Below, in pieces: positions 1-6,208 of a stretch of 18,072 bases of DNA (its first letter is position 1; each line of letters begins with the position of its first letter). The DNA lies in the NCBI RefSeq assembly GCF_000331775.1, contig NZ_CAPJ01000211.1, positions 1 through 18,072 of the forward strand. The letters are read 5' to 3'. This stretch comes from Xanthomonas translucens pv. translucens DSM 18974 (GTDB taxonomy: Bacteria > Pseudomonadota > Gammaproteobacteria > Xanthomonadales > Xanthomonadaceae). The translations under genes were made by a program, and so were the position numbers. The notes under the pieces were generated by a model, which saw only the letters and a program-made list of their open reading frames with translations, ran no database searches and was not told where the DNA came from.

Positions 1-560
1 TGGCGGCCGCGTTCGCGCTGTTCGGCGAGCGCGCCAACGGCGACAAGCTGGCCGGGCTGGCGCTGGGCCTGCTGGCTATGGCCGGCATCGTGCACCGGCC
101 CGGACCGACGCCGGCCGGCGCAGCGCGCGCCGCGCCATGGCTGCTGCTGGTCTGGGCCGGCTTCGCCCTGATCGACGTGTCGCTCAAACGCATCGCCCAG
201 GCCGGCACGCCGTTCGCCGCCTCGCTGCTGGTCGCCTTCGCGATCGCCTTCATGTTGCTGCTCGGCGTGCTGCTGTGGCGGCATCTGCGCGGCACCGCGC
301 CGCTGGCCTGGCGCAACGTCGGCGCCGGGCTGCTGCTGGGCACGCTCAACTTCGGCAACATCGCGTTCTACGTGCGTGCGCACCAGGCGCTGCCGGACAG
401 CACGGCGGTGGTGTTCGCGGCGATGAACCTGGGCGTGATCGTGCTCGGCGCGCTGCTAGGCGTGCTGATTTTCGGCGAGAAGACCAGCGCCTGGAACCGC
501 GCGGGCCTGTTGGCGGCGCTGCTGGCGATCGTGCTGATCGCGGTCGGTGCGCGCGGTTAG
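1..560 (+). CDS. EamA/DMT-family transporter, C-terminal part (5' end outside window)
   Basis: The reading frame is open from the first bases of the window (frame starting at base 3) to the TAG at 558-560, so about 185 residues of the C-terminal part are present. The visible N-terminal piece reads AAFALFGERANGDKLAGLAL, the usual junction at the end of the first EamA repeat (xFGExxxxxxxxGxxLGLxG), followed by a short polar linker and a second block of about five hydrophobic helices. The last segments (STAVVFAAMNLGVIVLGALL, then FGEKTSAWNRAGLLAALLAI) repeat the FGE signature that closes the second EamA repeat. Family knowledge: these are 10-TM inner-membrane permeases that export metabolites or amino acids; the substrate cannot be read from sequence. 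The ATG at 78 is internal and is not the start. It converges with the zigA gene. Confidence 0.85.
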   Translation, partial: AAAFALFGERANGDKLAGLALGLLAMAGIVHRPGPTPAGAARAAPWLLLVWAGFALIDVSLKRIAQAGTPFAASLLVAFAIAFMLLLGVLLWRHLRGTAPLAWRNVGAGLLLGTLNFGNIAFYVRAHQALPDSTAVVFAAMNLGVIVLGALLGVLIFGEKTSAWNRAGLLAALLAIVLIAVGARG

Positions 561-585
561 CGGTGGTGCGTGCGCCACGGGTTCT

Positions 586-656
586 GTCGCGGCTGAAGCT
601 CCTACAGTGCACCCGTCGGCTGCCCGGATGCCTGTAGGAGGGGCTTCAGCCGCGAC
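586..656. repeat. Xanthomonas-type dispersed palindrome between convergent genes
   Basis: The arm at 586-607 (GTCGCGGCTGAAG then CTCCTACAG) is nearly complementary to the arm at 632-656 (CTGTAGGAG then CTTCAGCCGCGAC), separated by 24 bases. The right arm has a three-base excess in the middle, so the stem has a bulge. It lies between two convergent genes (stops at 560 and 750), where it can act as a bidirectional terminator or mRNA 3' stabiliser. The same core recurs at 7401-7466, 13022-13096 and 17682-17883. Confidence 0.85.
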
Positions 657-749
657 GAACGCAGCGCGGAGCCATCCATGCAGGGCCGGTGTCTGGACCA
701 ATACGGCCCACACGCCAAGCCCGAAACGTCGAAGCCATCGGCAACAAAC

Positions 750-2075
750 TCAGCGCCGCCACACCGGGAACGGATCGGCCAGCGCCTGCCAGGCCAATGG
801 CCCGCGCCCCAGTTCGGTGTCGTTGAGCAGGCAGGCGTCGAGTTCGGCGCGCACCCGCGCTTCGTCCAGGCCGACACCGATCAGCGCCAGCTCCTGGCGG
901 CGGTCGCCCCACAACGGATGCCACAACGCGCGCAAGGCTGCGTATTCGCGCGCGTCGCCCACCTCTTCGGCCTGCGGCGGCGGCGCGCTCCAGCACGCAC
1001 TGTGCTGCCGCTGCCAACCCAGCTCGGTGTAAGGCAGCGGTTGCGGCGGCAACGGCAGCGGTGTGTCCAGCAGGCCCTGCTCCACGCGTTCGCGCGCCGC
1101 GTACCAGAAGCCGGCCGCCTGGGTCTGCGTGGCCGCGCCGACGATGGACAGTTCGCCGACCCAATCCATGCGACTGGCTAGCCAGAAGAAGCCCTTGCTG
1201 CGGATCACGTCGTGCAGGCCGCGCTGCGCCAGGCGCGCGAAGCGCAACGGATGGAACGGACGCTGCGCGCGGTAGACGAAGCTGCCGATGCCGAACTGCT
1301 CGTTCTCCGGCGTGTGCTCGCCGCGCAGCGCCTGCATCCAGCCCGGCGCCAGCTGTGCGCGCACGAAATCGAAACGGCCGGTGTCCAGCACCAGGTCCAA
1401 TGGCACGTCGCCGTCGCGGGCCTCGACGATGCGCGCATCGCGGTTCAGCGCGCGCAGCACCGCGCGGGTGCGCGCCACCGTGTCCGCGCTGGCCAGGTCG
1501 CACTTGCCGATCACGATCACGTCGGCAAATTCGATCTGCTCCACCAGCAGGTTGACCAGGCCGCGTTCGTCGTCGGCGCCAGCCTGCAGGCCGCGCTCGG
1601 CCAGACGCTCGGTCGAGCCGAAATCGCGCAGGAAGCTCACCGCATCGACCACGGTGAGCATGGTGTCCAGCCGCGCCACATCCGCCAGGCTGAAGCCGTG
1701 TTCGTCGCGCACCGCGAAGGTGGCGGCGACCGGCATCGGCTCGGAAATGCCGGTGGATTCGATCAGCAGGTAGTCGTAGCGGCCGCTGTCGGCCAGACGC
1801 TGCACCTCCTGGCGCAGGTCCTCGCGCAGCGTGCAACAGATGCAGCCGTTGCTGAACTCGACCAGGGTCTCTTCGGTGCGGCTGAGCGCGGCGCCGCCGT
1901 CGCGGATCAGCGCGGCATCGATGTTGATCTCGCTCATGTCGTTGACGATCACCGCCACGCGGCGGCCGTCGCGGTTGCGCAGCACGCGGTTGAGCAAGGT
2001 GGTCTTGCCGGCGCCGAGGAAGCCGGACAGGACGGTGACGGGAAGGCGGCGGTCGAGCACGGCGGTCGAGGGCAT
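750..2075 (-). CDS. zigA: Zinc metallochaperone GTPase ZigA (COG0523/CobW family)
   Basis: A 441-residue G3E-family P-loop GTPase. The Walker A motif [12 protein letters not shown] lies near the N-terminus, followed by the family metal-binding motif GCICC (CxCC) and [11 protein letters not shown]. The C-terminal CobW domain contains [39 protein letters not shown] and the closing [18 protein letters not shown], which match ZigA-type proteins rather than CobW or YjiA. Family knowledge: ZigA-type GTPases load scarce zinc onto client enzymes in the cytoplasm during zinc limitation. The ATG at 2075 was chosen because the P-loop follows at the usual distance; an upstream in-frame start at 2135 would place coding sequence over the Zur palindrome. 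A Zur-like box lies 37-57 bases before the ATG, supporting zinc-repressed expression. It is transcribed away from the effector gene at 2398. Confidence 0.92.
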   Translation of the reverse strand: MPSTAVLDRRLPVTVLSGFLGAGKTTLLNRVLRNRDGRRVAVIVNDMSEINIDAALIRDGGAALSRTEETLVEFSNGCICCTLREDLRQEVQRLADSGRYDYLLIESTGISEPMPVAATFAVRDEHGFSLADVARLDTMLTVVDAVSFLRDFGSTERLAERGLQAGADDERGLVNLLVEQIEFADVIVIGKCDLASADTVARTRAVLRALNRDARIVEARDGDVPLDLVLDTGRFDFVRAQLAPGWMQALRGEHTPENEQFGIGSFVYRAQRPFHPLRFARLAQRGLHDVIRSKGFFWLASRMDWVGELSIVGAATQTQAAGFWYAARERVEQGLLDTPLPLPPQPLPYTELGWQRQHSACWSAPPPQAEEVGDAREYAALRALWHPLWGDRRQELALIGVGLDEARVRAELDACLLNDTELGRGPLAWQALADPFPVWRR

Positions 2076-2111
2076 GGCGAACGTTGGCAAGCGGCTTTGG
2101 ATGTCACCTTC

Positions 2112-2132
2112 ACATGTTACTGTATAACATGT
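2112..2132. promoter_or_regulatory. Zur-type operator upstream of zigA
   Basis: The arms ACATGTTA and TAACATGT are perfect 8-base inverted complements around a 5-base centre. The core GTTACTGTATAAC matches the Zur consensus core GTTATANTATAAC at 10 of 12 informative positions. It is AT-rich in a GC-rich region and sits just upstream of zigA, a classical Zur target. Confidence 0.8.
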
Positions 2133-2306
2133 CAATCCCGATCGGATCGCGCACCAATGCGCTCCCTCACCCCAGGCTTGAAGCCTCTATAAAACGCCCC
2201 TGTCCATCGGGTTCGGATGGCATCGTCGGCGGATGTCGGTGACTGCGTCGCCGAGCATCCGCGGTATGCGCAACCGTTGATGCATCACGTTGCTGCACGC
2301 CAACCC

Positions 2307-2367
2307 CTCGCTTCAGACGAAACAACTTCGCATTCCTTGCGCCTGGAGGCGCGCGATCACGTAGCGT
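2307..2367 (+). promoter_or_regulatory. PIP-box promoter (imperfect) with -10 element
   Basis: CTCGC at 2307-2311 and TTCGC at 2327-2331 are separated by exactly 15 bases, one mismatch from the HrpX-bound plant-inducible-promoter box TTCGC-N15-TTCGC. Thirty bases downstream, TAGCGT at 2362-2367 fits the required YANNNT -10 element (usual distance 30-32 bases). This predicts transcription starting near 2374 and a leader of about 24 bases before the ATG at 2398. Confidence 0.72.
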
Positions 2368-2397
2368 TGTTTGATAATCGATCGTCGGGAGTTGGCC

Positions 2398-3693
2398 ATG
2401 AAGCTATCGTTTTTCAACAAATCAAGGGTCGCTCCTGAGCCAACCGCCACGCCTGCTGGCAATCACGTGCATGGCGCTGCCAAGACCGATGGCGCGGCGA
2501 GCATCCCGCAGCCGTTGGGCCGCGCCCCTCGGTCCCATTCGGGGGGGGATGCAGGGAGGCCGAAGGATCTGCTCAGCGCAATGCAGAAATCATTGAATTC
2601 GGCACAAAAATCGCTGCTTTCGCTGCAAAGGAAAATATCCCAGCAGCAGACTGCAACCTCGCAACGGCCGTCGCGCGAAGCGTCGGGACCGGCAAATGTC
2701 GCTGGTCGCCGGCCAACGGCAACGGCAACGGCAACGGCCTTCAGTAAACAGCAACGCCATACCACGCAAGCGTCCGGAAACGCTCCACAACGCAGTACCC
2801 GTCCACCTGCTGCAGCCGCTCCGACCCGACCCGCGCCACAGGCCGGGCCGATGCGCCGTCCTGCCCAGGCCAAGGCGATGGAGGACATGCCATCGCGCGC
2901 CCAGCCAAAGCCAACAACGCACTATGGTAAGCACGATGCATTGATCAACATGCTCCATGAGGAACGCGATCCGACCCCACTGGAGCAGCACTTGCTCAAT
3001 GAGCTGAAGGCTGAATTGACCGTCCCGAAGCACCGGGCCGACCATGCTCAGGCCCAGGCACAGGCCGAAAAGCCGACCGCGCAGCGTGCCCGTCAAGAAC
3101 CTTCGATCCGCGCCCTGAATGCGGAATTGGCTGCACTGGACAAGGCGAAATACGCGATATCGAGCAAAATGTTGGAAGAGGATCGCGGACCGACGCCGCA
3201 GGAGCAGCGTGTGCTCGACAGCCGCACTGCCCTGATCAAGACGCGCAACGAGGCGCGCGATCGCCAACTCGCAAACATGCTGCACGCGCTCGGGCCACTG
3301 GAGACGATCTCTGCGCCCAAGACCACCACCAGCCGTCTGGCCAGCGTCCAGCAAGATGTCATGCAGTTCAATGCGAGCAAATTGCGCTCTGCCCAGGAGC
3401 AAGGACTGCAGCCGGCGAAGTTCGCGCGCCACTACGCGCGCGCCGAGCGCCGTCTGCAGTCCTTGCGCGATAGCGGCGCGCCCTTCACGAATGTGCAACG
3501 GCTGCAACGCATGATGGAAGGCTACGACAATCTTGTGAACCTGGAAAACATCGTTCGGCACACCGACGATCAGTTGCAGAGAATGGGCGGGCCACGGCTG
3601 ATGGATAGCATGCCGACGCTCCCCGAGGAACGGACGCAGATGCGTGAAAACGACTATGCCGAGCAGGAAGAGGCGATGCGCAATGGCTACTGA
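2398..3693 (+). CDS. Probable type III secretion effector, XopR-like
   Basis: A 431-residue, soluble, highly polar protein with no signal peptide or TM segment. The N-terminal 175 residues are rich in Ser, Thr, Pro, Ala, Gln and Arg and look disordered, as expected of a type III secretion signal and translocation region. The rest is charged and probably helical. It contains an internal duplication: residues 184-207 (NMLHEERDPTPLEQHLLNEL...) and 257-280 (KMLEEDRGPTPQEQRVLDSR...). The ATG at 2398 is preceded by GGGAG at 2387-2391 at good spacing; a TTG at 2371 would lie before the predicted transcription start. The PIP box places it in the HrpX regulon. Assignment to XopR rests on length, disorder and HrpX-type control recalled for that family, not on alignment; another Xop class remains possible. 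Confidence 0.65.
   Translation: MKLSFFNKSRVAPEPTATPAGNHVHGAAKTDGAASIPQPLGRAPRSHSGGDAGRPKDLLSAMQKSLNSAQKSLLSLQRKISQQQTATSQRPSREASGPANVAGRRPTATATATAFSKQQRHTTQASGNAPQRSTRPPAAAAPTRPAPQAGPMRRPAQAKAMEDMPSRAQPKPTTHYGKHDALINMLHEERDPTPLEQHLLNELKAELTVPKHRADHAQAQAQAEKPTAQRARQEPSIRALNAELAALDKAKYAISSKMLEEDRGPTPQEQRVLDSRTALIKTRNEARDRQLANMLHALGPLETISAPKTTTSRLASVQQDVMQFNASKLRSAQEQGLQPAKFARHYARAERRLQSLRDSGAPFTNVQRLQRMMEGYDNLVNLENIVRHTDDQLQRMGGPRLMDSMPTLPEERTQMRENDYAEQEEAMRNGY
2714..2737 (+). repeat. (CAACGG)4 microsatellite inside the effector gene
   Basis: Four perfect tandem copies of the hexamer CAACGG encode an alternating Thr-Ala run (TATATATA) in the disordered N-terminal part. Gain or loss of whole units keeps the reading frame, so length polymorphism between strains would be tolerated. 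Confidence 0.9.
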
Positions 3694-3814
3694 CCGGAGC
3701 CGGATGCGACGCCGGCCCTCATAGCGGCGGAATGCAATAGACGCCGCTCGGCGCGGCAATGCGATGCCGAGCCGGGGCATACGCCGCCAAGGCCATTTCA
3801 GCTTGCCAATATCC

Positions 3815-3835
3815 AGATCCAGCGGGGCTGGATCT
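3815..3835. terminator. Hairpin downstream of the effector gene
   Basis: AGATCCAGC and GCTGGATCT form a perfect 9-bp stem with a GGG loop, 122 bases after the stop codon. A second stem (GCCGCCC-TT-GGGCGGC, 3850-3865) follows. Neither has a T-tract, so it is a plausible 3'-end structure but not a canonical intrinsic terminator. Confidence 0.35.
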
Positions 3836-3849
3836 GCGCTGGGGTCAGC

Positions 3850-3881
3850 GCCGCCCTTGGGCGGCATGATCGCGCTATCGG
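3850..3881 (-). pseudogene. 32-bp relic matching the cytochrome c gene
   Basis: Thirty of 32 bases are identical, in the same orientation, to 4746-4777 inside the downstream cytochrome gene. Read on the minus strand it encodes DSAIMPPKGGAD, against DGGIMPPKGGNP in the intact protein (the axial-methionine loop). Similarity stops at both ends, so it is a small duplicated fragment or rearrangement scar. Confidence 0.5.
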
Positions 3882-3934
3882 CAGCGGCTCAGCCGGCAAC
3901 CGCTGCGTGGGGCGTTCGTGGCCAGGACTGTAAT

Positions 3935-3952
3935 GTTATTATATAATATAAC
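3935..3952. promoter_or_regulatory. Overlapping Zur-like boxes upstream of the merC-like gene
   Basis: A run of A/T bases contains two overlapping 13-base matches to GTTATANTATAAC, each 10 of 12: one from 3935 to 3947 using the left GTTAT, one from 3940 to 3952 using the right ATAAC. The outer GTTAT and ATAAC are therefore 8 bases apart instead of the usual 3. The box ends 18 bases before the ATG at 3971, so bound repressor would cover the promoter or start region. Confidence 0.62.
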
Positions 3953-3970
3953 GTCCACGAGTCGTCGCCC

Positions 3971-4351
3971 ATGAAATCCCTGCCCCACCCCTTTTTCGAC
4001 GCCTCCGCGGTGCTGCTGTCCGCGCTGTGCCTGGCGCACTGCCTGGCCCTGCCCTTGCTGGCCGCCGCCCTGCCGCTGTTCGGCGTGTGGGCGCAGGCCG
4101 AGTGGGTGCATGGGTTGTTCGTGGCGATCGCGCTGCCGCTGGCCGGGCTGGCGCTATGGCGCGCACAGCGGCAGGGTCCGCTGCCGTGGCCGCTGTGGAC
4201 GATGGCCGGGCTGGGCCTGTGCGGATTGCTGGCCGGCGCGACCGGATTCCCCAGCGCGCAGGCCGAGACCCCGGCCACCGTGGCCGGCAGCCTGCTACTG
4301 GCGAGTGCGCACCTGTGGAACTGGCGGCGCAATGGGCATCGGCCCTGCTAG
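3971..4351 (+). CDS. MerC-domain small inner-membrane protein, probably Zur-regulated
   Basis: A 126-residue protein with about four hydrophobic segments, roughly residues 8-35, 42-62, 73-93 and 100-116, and a basic C-terminus (NWRRNGHRPC). The first helix carries LCLAHCLALP, the Cys-x-x-His-Cys signature of MerC-domain proteins, which bind a soft metal or zinc at the membrane. Family knowledge: MerC was described as a mercury transporter, but chromosomal MerC-domain proteins outside mer operons often lie in zinc-responsive regulons. There is no merA, merR or merP nearby and a Zur-like box lies immediately upstream, so zinc uptake or zinc homeostasis is inferred rather than mercury resistance. 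No strong Shine-Dalgarno precedes the ATG, so translation may start from a short leader. Confidence 0.78.
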   Translation: MKSLPHPFFDASAVLLSALCLAHCLALPLLAAALPLFGVWAQAEWVHGLFVAIALPLAGLALWRAQRQGPLPWPLWTMAGLGLCGLLAGATGFPSAQAETPATVAGSLLLASAHLWNWRRNGHRPC

Positions 4352-4520
4352 GGGATTGCGGATTGGCAAAAGCGGGGACGCGCGCGCTGGACGCGTACGC
4401 TTCTTCTTCGGTGAATCAGCTACCCACGCAGCGCTGCGCGATTCCTGGATTCGAGGCAGGGACCGCCCCGATCGCCGCAGCTCGCGCCGCTCTGCTGCAA
4501 CGCATCCCGCATGCCGACTC
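4352..4520. other. Non-coding stretch between merC-like gene and nuclease relic
   Basis: No open frame with plausible coding character, no repeat core and no recognisable regulatory site was seen. With the relic at 4521-4668 it forms a 328-base gap without an intact gene. Confidence 0.5.
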
Positions 4521-4668
4521 TCAGAGTTCAAAGCCCAGCAGCAATGGGTCGTGATCGGAGCTGCGCCACGGGCCGGGCAGATTGCGTTCGCGGTAGCCGT
4601 CGGCGTCGGGCGAATCCGCGTTGACGTGCCATTCGGCCGCGCAGCTGCGGCGCCGGCGCCGGACTCAG
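4521..4668 (-). pseudogene. 3' remnant of an endonuclease/exonuclease/phosphatase-family gene
   Basis: The minus strand reads, before the TGA at 4523-4521, AEWHVNADSPDADGYRERN then LPGPWRSSDHDPLLLGFEL. This is the typical C-terminus of extracellular EEP-family nucleases (WHxNAD ... WRSSDHDPxLxGxxL), including the SDHDP motif with the catalytic His. The frame is closed about 45 codons upstream by another TGA, and the cytochrome stop lies only a few bases further on, so the front of the gene is missing. It is best read as a deletion remnant with no product. Confidence 0.7.
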
Positions 4669-4679
4669 CGATGCGCAGG

Positions 4680-5198
4680 TTACTTCAGGTTCGACAGCAT
4701 CCAGTCCACCGTGGCGTGGACCTGCGCTTCGCTGAGCGCCGGATTGCCGCCCTTGGGCGGCATGATCCCGCCATCGGGGCCGGTGTAGCCCTCGATCGCG
4801 TGCTTGTACAGCGTGTCCTTGCCTTGCGCGATGCGCGCATCCCAGTGCGAATGATCCAGGGTCGGCGCCTTGCCGACGCCGGTGGTGTGGCAGGCGGTGC
4901 ACAGGTTGTTGAAGATCACCTTGCCGTCGGTGGTGCCGCCGTAGGCGACCTGCGCCGAGGCCTTGGCCAGCGCCGCCGCCTGCGCGGCGGCCTGCGCCGC
5001 GGCGCCGGTGCTGCCGGCATAGACCGCGCCCGCCGGGGCGATGCGTTCCTCGGTGCGCTTGAGCGCCACCGGCGAGACCTCCGGCGGAATCGATCCGTGC
5101 AAATACGCAGCGAACGCGATCAGCCCGAGCGTGATGATGGCCAACAGGCCGAGCACCAACGAGAACCGCTTGAGGAATTCGAGGTCGTAATTCCGCAC
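4680..5198 (-). CDS. Membrane-anchored c-type cytochrome (cytochrome c5-like)
   Basis: A 172-residue protein with one N-terminal hydrophobic segment (FSLVLGLLAIITLGLIAFAAYL) that acts as an anchor or uncleaved signal, then an Ala-rich linker and one C-terminal haem domain. The haem-binding motif is CTACH and the axial methionine is probably in GGIMPPKGG. The order NLCTACHTTGVGKAP ... HWDARIAQGKDTLYKHAIEG ... MPPKGGNPALSEAQVHATVDWML is characteristic of cytochrome c5/CytC552-type carriers. Start: GTG at 5198, with AAAGGGG upstream at 6-base spacing; a more upstream GTG at 5216 has no such site. It acts on the periplasmic side in respiratory electron transfer. It is transcribed alone; the nuclease relic follows its stop. 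Confidence 0.88.
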   Translation of the reverse strand: MRNYDLEFLKRFSLVLGLLAIITLGLIAFAAYLHGSIPPEVSPVALKRTEERIAPAGAVYAGSTGAAAQAAAQAAALAKASAQVAYGGTTDGKVIFNNLCTACHTTGVGKAPTLDHSHWDARIAQGKDTLYKHAIEGYTGPDGGIMPPKGGNPALSEAQVHATVDWMLSNLK

Positions 5199-5245
5199 AT
5201 CACACCCCTTTGGCACGTGGTGACCGAACCACCGCTACGCAGCCG

Positions 5246-5251
5246 AGTATA
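5246..5251 (-). promoter_or_regulatory. Candidate -10 element for the cytochrome gene
   Basis: On the minus strand TATACT (5251 to 5246) stands in a GC-rich context about 48 bases before the GTG start. A clear -35 hexamer is not visible, so the call rests on the -10 alone. Confidence 0.35.
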
Positions 5252-5457
5252 GCCAGCGTTTGCCGCGCACGGCAGTCCGGCGAGGCGTCGAATCGCAGAC
5301 GTTGCGTGCTGCATCGCAGCAGTTTTGCGGCGCGCCGGGAGACGCCATCGGCAATATGGCTGTTTCCATGCGCTGCTGGCAGCGCAGCCGCAAACCGCGA
5401 CCGCGTCGTCCTGCACGCGGCCGGGGCGGCGCCGACACGGCGCTGCGCAAGCGCGCC

Positions 5458-6075
5458 CTATCCCGCCTGCGCGCTGCCGACCGCGCGCAGGCAGAAGCCG
5501 CATACCGCCTCGACCAGGCGGTGGCTGTCGCGCGGGCCGTCGCGGCTGGGCGCGGTCGGCCCGACCAGGGCTTCGGTGTAGGCGCCGACCAGGCAGGCCG
5601 CGGCCGCGTCCAGGTCCTGCGCCGGGAATTCGCCCGCGGCCACGCCCTCGGCGAGGATGCCCTTGAACAGATCGCCGAACAGGCGCCGGCAGCGGATGCG
5701 CTCGGCGTCCACTTCCGGCTCCACCGGCTCGGCGATGAAGGCGTAGGCCAGCCCCGGCCCGGCCAGCGCGCGGCGCACGAACGAGGCGATCGCCGCGCGC
5801 AGGCGCTGCGCCGCCGGTGCCGGTTCGGCGGCGATACCGCGCAGGATCGCCAGCTCGTGGTCCACCGCCGCGGTCAGCACTTCCACGAACAGCTCGGCCT
5901 TGGACGGGAAGTGGCGGTAGATCAGCCCGGTGGACACCCCCGCCTCGGCCGCCACCGCGGTCACCGGCGCACCGCGGAAACCACCGGCGGCGACCAGCCG
6001 CCGCGCCGCCAGCAGGATCCGCTGGCGGTTGCCGGCAAGGCGTTCTTCCATCAGCGCGGAGCGTTTGTAGGCCAT
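5458..6075 (-). CDS. TetR-family transcriptional regulator divergent from liu genes
   Basis: A 205-residue protein with an N-terminal TetR helix-turn-helix at about residues 17-65 (RQRILLAARRLV ... VTAVAAEAGVSTGLIYRHFPSKAELFVEVL), followed by an all-helical ligand-binding and dimerisation domain. FxxKAELF after the recognition helix is typical. It is transcribed divergently from liuA with 133 bases between start codons. Family knowledge: liu gene clusters are controlled by MerR-type LiuR or TetR-type LiuQ regulators; the position makes this a candidate regulator of leucine/isovalerate catabolism, probably sensing an acyl-CoA, but identity with LiuQ is not shown by sequence alone. No strong Shine-Dalgarno precedes ATG 6075; a second in-frame ATG (residue 9) is possible. 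Confidence 0.88.
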   Translation of the reverse strand: MAYKRSALMEERLAGNRQRILLAARRLVAAGGFRGAPVTAVAAEAGVSTGLIYRHFPSKAELFVEVLTAAVDHELAILRGIAAEPAPAAQRLRAAIASFVRRALAGPGLAYAFIAEPVEPEVDAERIRCRRLFGDLFKGILAEGVAAGEFPAQDLDAAAACLVGAYTEALVGPTAPSRDGPRDSHRLVEAVCGFCLRAVGSAQAG

Positions 6076-6091
6076 GGGGTGATTCTAGGTT

Positions 6092-6108
6092 CAATTAATG
6101 AATTATTG
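6092..6108. promoter_or_regulatory. Candidate operator between tetR and liuA
   Basis: An AT-rich imperfect palindrome, CAATTAATGAATTATTG, is symmetric at 12 of its 16 non-central bases, in an otherwise GC-rich 133-base divergent spacer. TetR regulators commonly bind such sites in their own divergent promoter. The assignment is positional. Confidence 0.4.
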
Positions 6109-6208
6109 TTCACTTCTTCGCCGTTCCCGGCTACGCTGGGGTCCATTCCCCGGCGCCGCCTGGATTCTAGGCGTCCCGTCCGCCGCACGCCTGCCTCCGG
6201 AGCCCGCC

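Noticed and set aside
2076..2135. Upstream start at 2135 adding 20 residues to ZigA
   Set aside because: The added residues would be encoded by the Zur palindrome itself and are absent from typical ZigA N-termini.
2371..2397. TTG start nine codons upstream for the effector
   Set aside because: It lies before the predicted HrpX-dependent transcription start and lacks the Shine-Dalgarno that the ATG at 2398 has.
3971..4351. Mercury-resistance operon
   Set aside because: Only a MerC-domain gene is present; merR, merT, merP and merA are absent and the upstream site resembles a Zur box.
6106..6137. TTGTTC ... TACGCT as a sigma-70 promoter for liuA
   Set aside because: The spacer is 20 bases and the -10 match is poor, so it was not listed as a feature.
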